Origin: Bifidobacteriaceae bacterium
Lineage (GTDB): Bacteria; Actinomycetota; Actinomycetes; Actinomycetales; WQXJ01
Assembly (NCBI GenBank): GCA_031278075.1
Contig: JAITLE010000113.1
Coordinates: forward strand, 1-13,671
Direction of reading: 5' to 3'
DNA length: 13,671 nt
Both the position numbers and the translations under genes were made by a program. Positions 1 to 6,458 of this stretch are shown in pieces. The notes under the pieces are model-generated. The model ran no database searches and was not told the DNA's origin. It worked only from the letters and a program-made list of their open reading frames with translations. How positions within the stretch are numbered: the first letter of the stretch is position 1; each line of letters opens with the position of its first letter.

Positions 1-2506
1 ACGCCAGGTTGTTGCGGGTGGTGAGCGTGTCGGGGTGGTCGGCGCCGAGCACCCGCAGTTGGTCTTGGAGCAGGGTCTGGAACAGCTCGGCGGCTTCGGC
101 GGCCCGCCCGGACTTGCCCAGGTAGGCCGCCAGGTTGTTGCGGGTGGTGAGCGTGGCGGGGTGGTCGGCGCCGAGCACCCGCAGTTGGTCTTGGAGCAGG
201 GCCTGGAACAGCTCAACGGCTTCGGCGGCCCGCCCGGACTCGCCCAGCCAGAACGCCAGGTTGTTGCGGGTGGTGAGCGTGTCGGGGTGGTCGGCGCCGA
301 GCACCCGCAGGCGGTCTTCGAGCAGGGCCTCGAACTGGGCGGCGGCTTCGTCCCATCGCCCGGATTCGCCCAGCCAGCGCGCCAGGTTGTTGCGGGTGCC
401 GAGCGTGGCGGGGTGGTCGGGCCCGAGTCTGGCGCGAACGGTGTCGAGTAGTGTCTCGCAGGCGGCGGCTGCCTCGCCCGGGCGGCCGAGTTCGCCCAGC
501 CACTCTACTGAGGACGACGCGCGCCGATAGTTGGCCTCGGCGGCGGGAGTGGCGGTGGTGTCGGCGCTGGCTGTGGCCAGGTGGACGGCGTTGGCGGCGT
601 TTAGGGCCGCGTCCGGCACGTTATCGGGTTGGCTGTCCGCCAAGGCCTCTAGGAGCAGGGTTCGCAAGGCCGCCAGGGACCCCTGGCGTGTAGCTGGTTG
701 GCTTGGGGTGGTCCCAGGCGGTTGGTCTGCCCCGAGCCATTGTTTGAGGACAGCCCAGCCGGCTAGTTTGTGCATCCGGATGATGGTTTTTGGCCAGGGG
801 GCGGCGTCGAGGGACACCATGGAGCGTTCGGCCAGCCGCGCCAGGGCCTCCGGCAGGCCCCCCAAACGGCGCCGCAGTTCGCCACCACCACCGCCCGGCT
901 CGCCACCCGGCTGGCCGCCGCCAACGCCGGGCTCGCCCGCCGGCTGGCCGCCGGTGATCCAGGCTTCGACCTGGGGGTGGTTCCACAGCCAAGCGGGGTG
1001 CCCGGCCGGGCTGAGGACCGCAGCCAGGACAGCGGCACGCTCAGCCACCCCGGCAGGCAGGCCCTCGGCGGCCTGCGCCAAAGCCACCCGCCACACCTGG
1101 TCCAACGCCAACGGGTAGCCGTGTGGGGCCGGGCCTGCCAGCGCCTGACCCAACGGGTCGGCGCGGAACGCCTCCAACCAGGCCGCCACCGTCGAATGGC
1201 CAGCCTCGATAGTCGCCACCGCCACACCCAACGCCAAAGGATGCCAACCGACCGCCACACCCAACGCCGCCACGTCCGTGTTGTCGGCGTCGGCCAGCGG
1301 CCCCCAAGTAGAAGCGCGCACCAAACCCGCCGCCTCCACCGGGGTGAACACCCCGACATCCACCACCGCCCCCAAACGACCCAAAACCGCCTCCCGTCGC
1401 CTGGTGGTCGCCAACACCCGCCCCACAGGGGAGTCCGGCGGCAACAGCCCGGCCGCCTCTAAAGCCGGCACGTCGGCATCATCCAACACCACCAGCCAGG
1501 GGAAAGCCGCTGTCGCCAACTGGGACAACAGCAGCCGGGCGCGCCGCTCCGCCGGGTCGCCCACACCCTCTTGTGGGACCGGCAGCCCCCACACCTCGGC
1601 TGCCTCCGCGTAAGCCGAGACCACCGCTTGCGGCGCCGCGCCGTTCGCCCACACCACCAAATCAGCCGGATAACCCTTCAACGGGTTCAACGCGTCGCGT
1701 AAGAACCGGCGCGCCACAAACGACTTCCCCAAACCACCATCCCCGACCAACGACACCAACGTCACCGGTCTGACCCCACACGAACCCCCCGCGCCGCCGG
1801 CGGGGACGGCATCGGCCTCTTCCCCCCGACCACCGCCGGTCCAGTGGGCTAACGCCGCCGCCTCGACCGCCTCCCGGGGCTGGTAGTCGACCGGTTGGCG
1901 GAAACCCGCCACATCCCGGTTGACGACCGGCGGCGGCGACCCGCCCGGCAACGGCTCCAACGACGCCACCTTGATCAACCGGGCCTTCAGATGATGCGAC
2001 AAAGAGCCCCGCAGCTTCCCCGCCAACCCCTTCAAATCCGACCACTCGTCACACTTGAACCCATCAGCCGCGAGTTTCTTCAACCCTGCCTTCAACTTCC
2101 GTTTGCGTTTCACCGGCCCGGCGCCGTCCACATCGGCGCCCTCCCGGGCCACGAACACCAACGCCGGCAAACCGAGCCGCTTGGCCTCGTTCAACTCGTA
2201 CACCGTCCCCGACGGGTATCGCACCCCGGTTGAAGGTTTGGTCCAAGACGACCCCAACCGGTCCCGGAACACACTCACCACCAGCCTGGCTTTCCCGGCC
2301 ACGTCCTTGTCGATGCAGCCTTGCGCGCCATCGGCGTCCCAACTGCGTGACGGGGCCTCCTTCCAATGCGCTGGCTCGAACCTGACCCGCCAAGCGTCCC
2401 CCGTCTCCCGGTTCCATTCGTTTATCGCCTCGAACAGCCGATTCGCGGCCGTGTCGGCGTCGGATGGCGAGGCGATGAAGATTTTCGGGTTGTGATTCAT
2501 CGACAT
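1..2506 (-). CDS. STAND protein: TIR/DUF4062-like domain, NB-ARC-like NTPase, TPR repeats (3' end beyond window)
   Basis: The frame is open from the ATG at 2506 to the left edge, giving 835 residues with no stop. A GGAGG at 2516-2520 lies 9 nt before this ATG and decides the start over ATGs at 2515 and 2500. Residues about 7-122 begin KIFIASPSD and include RLVVSVF and SGTVYELNEA, a Rossmann-like pattern as in TIR or DUF4062-type effector domains. Residues about 195-480 form an NTPase: P-loop GDGGLGKS (255-262), Walker B WLVVLDD (337-343), a following RVLATTR sensor strand and a GLPL-like GWHPLAL. A Gly/Gln/Pro-rich linker follows. From about residue 660 come 42-residue TPRs with RNNLA..LG.SGR and LGADHP motifs. 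Known biology: such proteins act as nucleotide-switched oligomers in antiphage immunity or signalling, with repeats sensing and the N-terminus as effector. That role here is inferred. The exact N-terminal family is uncertain. Confidence 0.85.
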   Translation of the reverse strand, partial: MSMNHNPKIFIASPSDADTAANRLFEAINEWNRETGDAWRVRFEPAHWKEAPSRSWDADGAQGCIDKDVAGKARLVVSVFRDRLGSSWTKPSTGVRYPSGTVYELNEAKRLGLPALVFVAREGADVDGAGPVKRKRKLKAGLKKLAADGFKCDEWSDLKGLAGKLRGSLSHHLKARLIKVASLEPLPGGSPPPVVNRDVAGFRQPVDYQPREAVEAAALAHWTGGGRGEEADAVPAGGAGGSCGVRPVTLVSLVGDGGLGKSFVARRFLRDALNPLKGYPADLVVWANGAAPQAVVSAYAEAAEVWGLPVPQEGVGDPAERRARLLLSQLATAAFPWLVVLDDADVPALEAAGLLPPDSPVGRVLATTRRREAVLGRLGAVVDVGVFTPVEAAGLVRASTWGPLADADNTDVAALGVAVGWHPLALGVAVATIEAGHSTVAAWLEAFRADPLGQALAGPAPHGYPLALDQVWRVALAQAAEGLPAGVAERAAVLAAVLSPAGHPAWLWNHPQVEAWITGGQPAGEPGVGGGQPGGEPGGGGGELRRRLGGLPEALARLAERSMVSLDAAPWPKTIIRMHKLAGWAVLKQWLGADQPPGTTPSQPATRQGSLAALRTLLLEALADSQPDNVPDAALNAANAVHLATASADTTATPAAEANYRRASSSVEWLGELGRPGEAAAACETLLDTVRARLGPDHPATLGTRNNLARWLGESGRWDEAAAQFEALLEDRLRVLGADHPDTLTTRNNLAFWLGESGRAAEAVELFQALLQDQLRVLGADHPATLTTRNNLAAYLGKSGRAAEAAELFQTLLQDQLRVLGADHPDTLTTRNNLA
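2..505 (-). repeat. 126-bp tandem repeats encoding 42-residue TPR units
   Basis: The plus-strand motif cgccaggttgttgcggg recurs at 2, 128, 254 and 380, exactly 126 bp apart. Units 2-127 and 128-253 differ at about nine positions by my count. Unit 254-379 is more diverged, and 380-505 more again. Each unit encodes one kinesin-light-chain-like TPR inside the STAND gene, and the array continues past the left edge. The gradient from near-identical to diverged units suggests recent unit duplication or homogenisation at the distal (C-terminal) end. Confidence 0.93.
886..957 (-). repeat. Low-complexity Gly/Gln/Pro/Glu-rich segment in the STAND gene
   Basis: The coding strand reads GGQPAGEPGVGGG followed by QPGGEPGGGGG, an imperfect duplication of a GGQP(A/G)GEPG block. 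It sits between the helical region after the NTPase and the segment leading to the TPRs. It is most likely a flexible, slippage-prone linker. It also lies close to the change of base skew described in the findings. Confidence 0.7.
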
Positions 2507-2592
2507 GCCCGCCATCCTCCCCCCGGCCACCAACAGCCCACAACCCCCCCAAACCTGTGGTGTCCGCCGTCACGTTGGTTGGCGGGTTTTGA

Positions 2593-2751
2593 GGCTTTGT
2601 TTTTGACGGTTGGGGGGCGGTGGTGGGGCAGACCCTCCACATCTCCGTCACCGGCGACCACCTCGAGTCCTTCGGCCCCGACGGCGACATGCCCAACCCA
2701 TCTGGAGCCCGCGCGGCTGAGTCGCGCGCCGGGCTCGCGGGAGTCGCCTAG
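2593..2751 (+). pseudogene. Possible remnant of a gene 3' end (or a small ORF)
   Basis: Between the STAND gene and the glycosyltransferase, a plus-strand frame runs from a stop at 2590 to TAG at 2749. From about 2629 nearly every codon ends in C or G (CTC CAC ATC TCC GTC ACC), encoding HISVTGDHLESFGPDGDMP. GTG codons at 2620 and 2623 follow a G-rich run and could start a peptide of about 43 residues. I recognise no family. The last part overlaps the hairpin at 2705-2736. It may be chance coding-like sequence, a decayed gene end, or a small real gene. The rest of 2507-2758 shows nothing I can name. Confidence 0.25.
2705..2736 (-). terminator. GC-rich hairpin downstream of the glycosyltransferase
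   Basis: The arms GAGCCCG.CGCG (2705-2715) and CGCGCCGGGCTC (2725-2736) pair over about 11 bp with one bulged base and a 9-nt loop. The hairpin begins 22 bp past the glycosyltransferase stop on the minus strand. There is no U-tract, which is common for hairpins at gene ends in high-GC actinomycetes. It may separate this gene from the STAND gene. Confidence 0.4.
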
Positions 2752-2758
2752 AGGACCG

Positions 2759-3826
2759 TCACCGGTCGGGGAACCAGGCGCGCACCTGCTTGGCGATGGC
2801 GGTCTCGAAGGCGTCCTCGTTGTGGGTCTCGCTCAGCCAGTCGACCAAGGAGCCGCCCGCGGCCGCGTCGAGTTCCTGGCGGCAGGCAGCCGTGTCCGTG
2901 ACCGCTCGCAGCAGCAGCGCCTCTGCTTCAGTTGGCGTGTTGTAGAAGAAGGGATAGTCGGTCGGCAGGATGGCGCGGGCCCACGGCAGGTCGGGGAACA
3001 CGCCGATGGCGCCGGCGAGGAGCGCTTCGATGTACTCGAGCCCGTAGGTCTCCTCGCGGGCGGTCGCGAGGAAGGCGGTGGTGCCCGCCAGCGCTTCCCA
3101 GTACTGCTGCCGGGACGGCGTGAGCGGCCCGACCCAAGCCCATTTGTTGCGCGAGAGGCTCATCGCCTGGGGTGAGACCAGGTGCGGTTCGACCAGGCGC
3201 GCGACCACTTGGACCGGCGGCCTGCCCCTCTTGGCCACCCGGCTGACCACATCGATGAACAGTTGCGGCCGTTTGCGTTCCGACATGTAGATCGCCGGAT
3301 AGAGGATCTGGGGGCGTTCGGGCTCGTGGCGCGGCTGCACGTGTTCCAAACGGATTCCCAGGTTGACCCATTCGACTTCGGCGCGCTCGGCGAGGCGTTG
3401 GACTGTCCAGCGCGCCACATACTCGCGGATCGCCTTGGCGGTCCTCTCGGAGTTGGCGAAGGTCGGGAAGAGCGCGCAAGACAGCGAGAGTGTGGCGAGT
3501 TCGACATCGGAGTCGTGGCGGGTCCAATTCCACCACATGAAATTCATCAGTTTTGGGGTGGCGCCGGTGGGGGAGTTGTCTCTCATCGTCTGCCACACCG
3601 CGGTCGAGTCGATCACGTCCATGTTGATGACGAGTGTGTTCTCGACGTCGATCAGTTCGATGGGCGCCACGTCGAAGTCGCGGTAGCGGTGGGTTCGCGG
3701 TCCGACCAGCTGGGCGCCGGGGAACACTCGGAGCAGGCGACGGACCAGGGTGTCGCCCGCCCCGTGCCCGCCCACCGAGCCGTCTGGTTCGATGATCAGC
3801 CCGGAGTACCTGATAGCGATTTGCAT
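2759..3826 (-). CDS. GT-B fold glycosyltransferase (GT4/GT1-like)
   Basis: This is a complete 355-residue protein with ATG start at 3826 and TGA at 2759. A GGAAG lies 4 nt before the ATG, a weak and close Shine-Dalgarno. The C-terminal half carries the donor-site signature of retaining GT-B enzymes, ATAREETYGLEYIEALLAG at about 254-272, with E259 and E267 in the E-x7-E spacing. The segment around 170-195 (ILYPAIYMSERKRPQLFID) resembles the linker and first strand of the C-terminal Rossmann domain. An early Gly-rich stretch (VGGHGAGDTLVRR, 18-30) fits the N-terminal Rossmann domain. There is no signal peptide or membrane segment, so it should act in the cytoplasm. Such enzymes transfer a sugar from a nucleotide- or lipid-activated donor. 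Donor and acceptor cannot be told. Both flanks are intergenic gaps of about 250 bp, so it may be transcribed alone. Confidence 0.75.
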   Translation of the reverse strand: MQIAIRYSGLIIEPDGSVGGHGAGDTLVRRLLRVFPGAQLVGPRTHRYRDFDVAPIELIDVENTLVINMDVIDSTAVWQTMRDNSPTGATPKLMNFMWWNWTRHDSDVELATLSLSCALFPTFANSERTAKAIREYVARWTVQRLAERAEVEWVNLGIRLEHVQPRHEPERPQILYPAIYMSERKRPQLFIDVVSRVAKRGRPPVQVVARLVEPHLVSPQAMSLSRNKWAWVGPLTPSRQQYWEALAGTTAFLATAREETYGLEYIEALLAGAIGVFPDLPWARAILPTDYPFFYNTPTEAEALLLRAVTDTAACRQELDAAAGGSLVDWLSETHNEDAFETAIAKQVRAWFPDR

Positions 3827-4080
3827 GTGGCTTCCATCCCTAGTGGTGTCGACAAGTGCGTGCGAAGTCGGCGTCGCGTGGACGCCGTCCGCATGAGGCT
3901 ACCCCGCCGACTGAGCCAGGGCGGCGGACCAAAGGGGCGATGACGGCGTGTCGCCGTCCCCTCCCCGCGCCCGCCGAGCGCGTCTCAGCAACCGGCGCCA
4001 CATCCCCCGGGCCGCCGATGCCGTCCGGCCGGCACGAGCCCCACGCTTCGTTCGCGCCGCCGGTCCCGGTGGGGGATGGG
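3827..4080. other. Intergenic region between glycosyltransferase and serine hydrolase genes
   Basis: This 254-bp gap has no convincing gene. It contains two short hairpins: GGCGTC/GACGCC at 3870-3886 with a 5-nt loop, and GACGGCG/CGCCGTC at 3942-3958 with a 3-nt loop. The second, about 120 bp past the serine hydrolase stop, could help terminate that transcript. The glycosyltransferase promoter should also lie here, but I see no clear -35/-10 pair. Confidence 0.5.
3942..3958 (-). terminator. Perfect 7-bp hairpin, possible terminator of the serine hydrolase transcript
   Basis: GACGGCG and CGCCGTC flank a TGT loop. It lies downstream of the serine hydrolase stop on the minus strand but 120 bp away and without a U-tract, so the assignment is weak. 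Confidence 0.25.
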
Positions 4081-5163
4081 TTAGCGGCAGGGGCCAGTCG
4101 GCAGTTGGTCTGCCAGGTCGGCCAGGCCGTCGGCGAGCGCGGTGAGCGCCCTTGTGCCGGTGGCGAAGTCGGGCGCCCAGCCGCCTATCGCGAGGGCGGC
4201 GCAGCCGCCGGGCACAGGGACCTGGCCGAATTGCCGGACCACATAGCCCGCGTCGTCCGGTCCCCAGCCGCCCTTGAAATGCGCGCCGGAGAACTCGGCC
4301 AGGCCCCACCGCTGCGACGAGTCGATCTGGCCCATCAGGTCCCACACCTGGTCCGCCGCGTCACCCGTCGGGAAACCGGCTGCGAACACGACTTGATCCG
4401 CCAGACTCCAGGTGGTCTGCCCGAACACGCTGTATTCGGGTCGTGTCTTGACGCGTTGGACCGTGGTCGAGCTGTCGCCGCCACGGCGCAGCACAGCCTC
4501 GGTCGCGGCGGCCGCCTCGTCCGCCGACCCGAGGGAGGTCCACAGCGCCTGCGCCGCGTCGTTGTCGGAGATCGTGATCGCTTGGCGGGCCGCGGCGTCG
4601 AACGCGCTGTCGGCGGCGGTGGTCAGCGCGGCGACCGCGATGGGCGCTTTGATCGTCGACCAGGCGTGCCCGGTCGTCCAAGACCCGGCGTGGACCACCG
4701 TTCCACGGCCGCCCGCCGCCAGCGTGGCCACTCCAAGCTTGGCGCCGGTCGAGGCCTCCACCGCCGCGATCACGCTGGTCAGGGCGCTGGCCAGCGATGC
4801 CGTCGTGTTCGAACCGCTCGGCGTGGTGACGCCAGACGGATCAGCCGCGGCGGAAGATCCGGCTGAGCTGGTCGGGCCGGATGGGCCAGGGGCGCCCGGC
4901 TCGCCACGCGCGCCGGATGGCGCGGCGCTCGGCGGCGGCGAACTGGTCGTGGTGGTCTCGGTTGAGACGCCGGCGGTCGGCGTCGTCGCCCCCACGCCGC
5001 GTCCAGGCGTCGCCGCGTCCTCCCTGGCGGTCGCGGGGCCGGCCAACCAGCCGCCGACGCCGCCCACCAGGCCGGCCGCGAGGCTCACAGCGGCGATCGC
5101 GGCGGCGAAGCCAGCCCCGCGGGCCCGGCTCGGCGTCAGGGCGTGCGTCGGGCCGGGGTTCAC
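4081..5163 (-). CDS. Membrane-anchored serine hydrolase, beta-lactamase/transpeptidase fold
   Basis: This is a 360-residue protein starting at GTG 5163 with no clear Shine-Dalgarno. The frame is open back to the trpB stop, so the exact start is uncertain. Residues 18-41 form one hydrophobic segment rich in Ala/Gly after a basic N-terminus, fitting a signal anchor. Residues about 45-120 are a Ser/Thr/Pro/Gly-rich linker containing a short collagen-like G-X-Y run (84-98). The catalytic part has the hallmarks of penicillin-recognising enzymes in order: S169-T-I-K172 (SxxK), S199-D-N (SxN) and K297-G-G (KTG-like). These enzymes act outside the membrane on peptidoglycan peptides or beta-lactams. 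The spacing resembles class A beta-lactamases, but I cannot place a deacylating Glu with certainty. It follows trpB by 60 bp on the same strand, so it is probably co-transcribed. The substrate is unknown. Confidence 0.75.
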   Translation of the reverse strand: MNPGPTHALTPSRARGAGFAAAIAAVSLAAGLVGGVGGWLAGPATAREDAATPGRGVGATTPTAGVSTETTTTSSPPPSAAPSGARGEPGAPGPSGPTSSAGSSAAADPSGVTTPSGSNTTASLASALTSVIAAVEASTGAKLGVATLAAGGRGTVVHAGSWTTGHAWSTIKAPIAVAALTTAADSAFDAAARQAITISDNDAAQALWTSLGSADEAAAATEAVLRRGGDSSTTVQRVKTRPEYSVFGQTTWSLADQVVFAAGFPTGDAADQVWDLMGQIDSSQRWGLAEFSGAHFKGGWGPDDAGYVVRQFGQVPVPGGCAALAIGGWAPDFATGTRALTALADGLADLADQLPTGPCR

Positions 5164-5223
5164 GATGCCGTCCAGCGCGCCTGGCTGGGGCGGCGCAGTA
5201 GGCGAGGATCGGCGGATCCAGGC

Positions 5224-6438
5224 TTAGGCATCGTCCTCGGGGGGGAAGGTCTCGTAGACGAAGTCGATGTCCTTGTCGCCGCGGCCGGACAGGTTGACGA
5301 GGATCGACTGGTAGGGCTTTTCTCGGGCGAGCCGCACGGCGAAGGCGACGGCGTGGGCGGACTCCAGGGCGGGGATGATGCCCTCCAGGCGGGACAGACT
5401 GTAGAAGGCCGCGATGGCCTCGGCGTCGGTGGCGCCCGCGGCGTTGGTGCGGCCCAAGGTCTTGTTGAGGTAGGCGTGTTCGGGGCCGACCGACGGGTAA
5501 TCCAGGCCGGAGGCGACCGAATGGACCGCGGCGGGGGAGCCGTCGGGGTTCTCGAGCAGCACCGAACGGAAGCCATGCAGGGAGCCGTCGTGGCCGTAGG
5601 TCAGCGAGGCGGCGTGCTCGCCCAGCGCGGCGCCCACCCCGAGCGGCTCCACCCCCCACAACTCGGTGGGATCCTCGAGGAAGGCGGAGAAGATCCCCAT
5701 CGCGTTGGAGCCGCCGCCGACGCAAGCGACCACGTGGTCCGGAAGCCAGCCGGTCATCTGCTGGAACTGTTCGCGGGCCTCGATCCCGACCACCGCCTGG
5801 AAATCCCGCACCATCATCGGGAACGGGTGCGGCCCCACCACTGATCCGATGCAGTACATGGTGGTCACTGGGTCTTCGAGGTAGGCGCCGAAGGCGCTGT
5901 CCACGGCTTCCTTCAAAGTGCGCTGACCGAAGCCGACGGGCACCACTCGCGCGCCGAGGATCTTCATCCGGACCACATTCGGGTGCTCTTTGGCGATGTC
6001 CACCTCGCCCATGTGGATCTCGCACTCCAACCCGAAATAGGCCGCGGCTGTCGCCAACGCCACGCCGTGTTGCCCGGCCCCGGTCTCCGCGATGAGTTTC
6101 TTCTTGCCGAGGTAGGAGGCGAGCAGCGCCTCGCCCATGCAGTGGTTGAGCTTGTGGGCGCCGGTGTGGTTGAGGTCTTCGCGTTTCAGGTAGAGGCGCG
6201 CTCCGCCGACCTGATCGGTGAGCCGTTTCGCATAGTAGACAGGGGTCGGCCGGCCCTGGAAATGCTCCCGGATGTCGCGCAGCCTCATGATGAAGTCGTG
6301 GCTGTTGCCGATTGTCTGATACGCCTCGTGGATCTTTTCCATCTCACGGGCCAGCTCGGGCGGGACGTCCGCCCCGCCGTAGGTCCCGAAAAACCCGGCC
6401 GCGTCGGGGTGTTCTCTGAGGTAGGGCTTCGCTTGCAT
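5224..6438 (-). CDS. trpB: Tryptophan synthase beta chain (stand-alone)
   Basis: TrpB is the PLP enzyme that condenses indole with L-serine to give tryptophan, normally in an alpha2-beta2 complex with TrpA. The protein is 404 residues (usual about 400). Visible features are the PLP lysine K96 in HTGAHKLN, the catalytic glutamate E118 in AETGAGQHG, the phosphate-binding GGGSNA (241-246) and a C-terminal SGRGDKD (384-390). It is of the TrpB1 type, not the long TrpB2 type. An in-frame GTG at 6456 exists, but GGAGGAG at 6447-6453 is 8 nt before the ATG at 6438, so the ATG is chosen. The gene begins 20 bp after the PH-domain gene and precedes the serine hydrolase. No trpA, trpC or trpE is in the window, so it could be a second or indole-salvage copy. 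The motif after the PLP lysine (KLNHCMGEAL) differs from the usual KxNxxLGQAL. Confidence 0.93.
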   Translation of the reverse strand: MQAKPYLREHPDAAGFFGTYGGADVPPELAREMEKIHEAYQTIGNSHDFIMRLRDIREHFQGRPTPVYYAKRLTDQVGGARLYLKREDLNHTGAHKLNHCMGEALLASYLGKKKLIAETGAGQHGVALATAAAYFGLECEIHMGEVDIAKEHPNVVRMKILGARVVPVGFGQRTLKEAVDSAFGAYLEDPVTTMYCIGSVVGPHPFPMMVRDFQAVVGIEAREQFQQMTGWLPDHVVACVGGGSNAMGIFSAFLEDPTELWGVEPLGVGAALGEHAASLTYGHDGSLHGFRSVLLENPDGSPAAVHSVASGLDYPSVGPEHAYLNKTLGRTNAAGATDAEAIAAFYSLSRLEGIIPALESAHAVAFAVRLAREKPYQSILVNLSGRGDKDIDFVYETFPPEDDA

Positions 6439-6446
6439 CGGTGATT

Positions 6447-6453
6447 CTCCTCC
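6447..6453 (-). promoter_or_regulatory. Ribosome binding site deciding the trpB start
   Basis: GGAGGAG lies 8 nt upstream of the ATG at 6438. It sits inside the reading frame if the upstream GTG at 6456 were used, which argues against that longer start. Confidence 0.8.
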
Positions 6454-6458
6454 CACGC

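Noticed and set aside
2..505. CRISPR-like or non-coding tandem array
   Set aside because: The period is 126 bp with no unique spacers, is a multiple of three, and each unit encodes a TPR in frame with the upstream ATPase.
2507..2758. Attachment site, insertion sequence or tRNA next to the STAND gene
   Set aside because: No terminal inverted repeats, transposase frame, or tRNA cloverleaf could be found in the gap.
5164..5223. Terminator or separate promoter between trpB and the serine hydrolase
   Set aside because: I found no clear stem-loop or -10/-35 pair in these 60 bp, so I treated the genes as co-transcribed.
4412..5227. Plus-strand open frame of 271 codons opposite the serine hydrolase
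   Set aside because: Low-complexity Ala/Pro/Val product with no motif. The minus strand carries the SxxK, SDN and KGG motifs in order.
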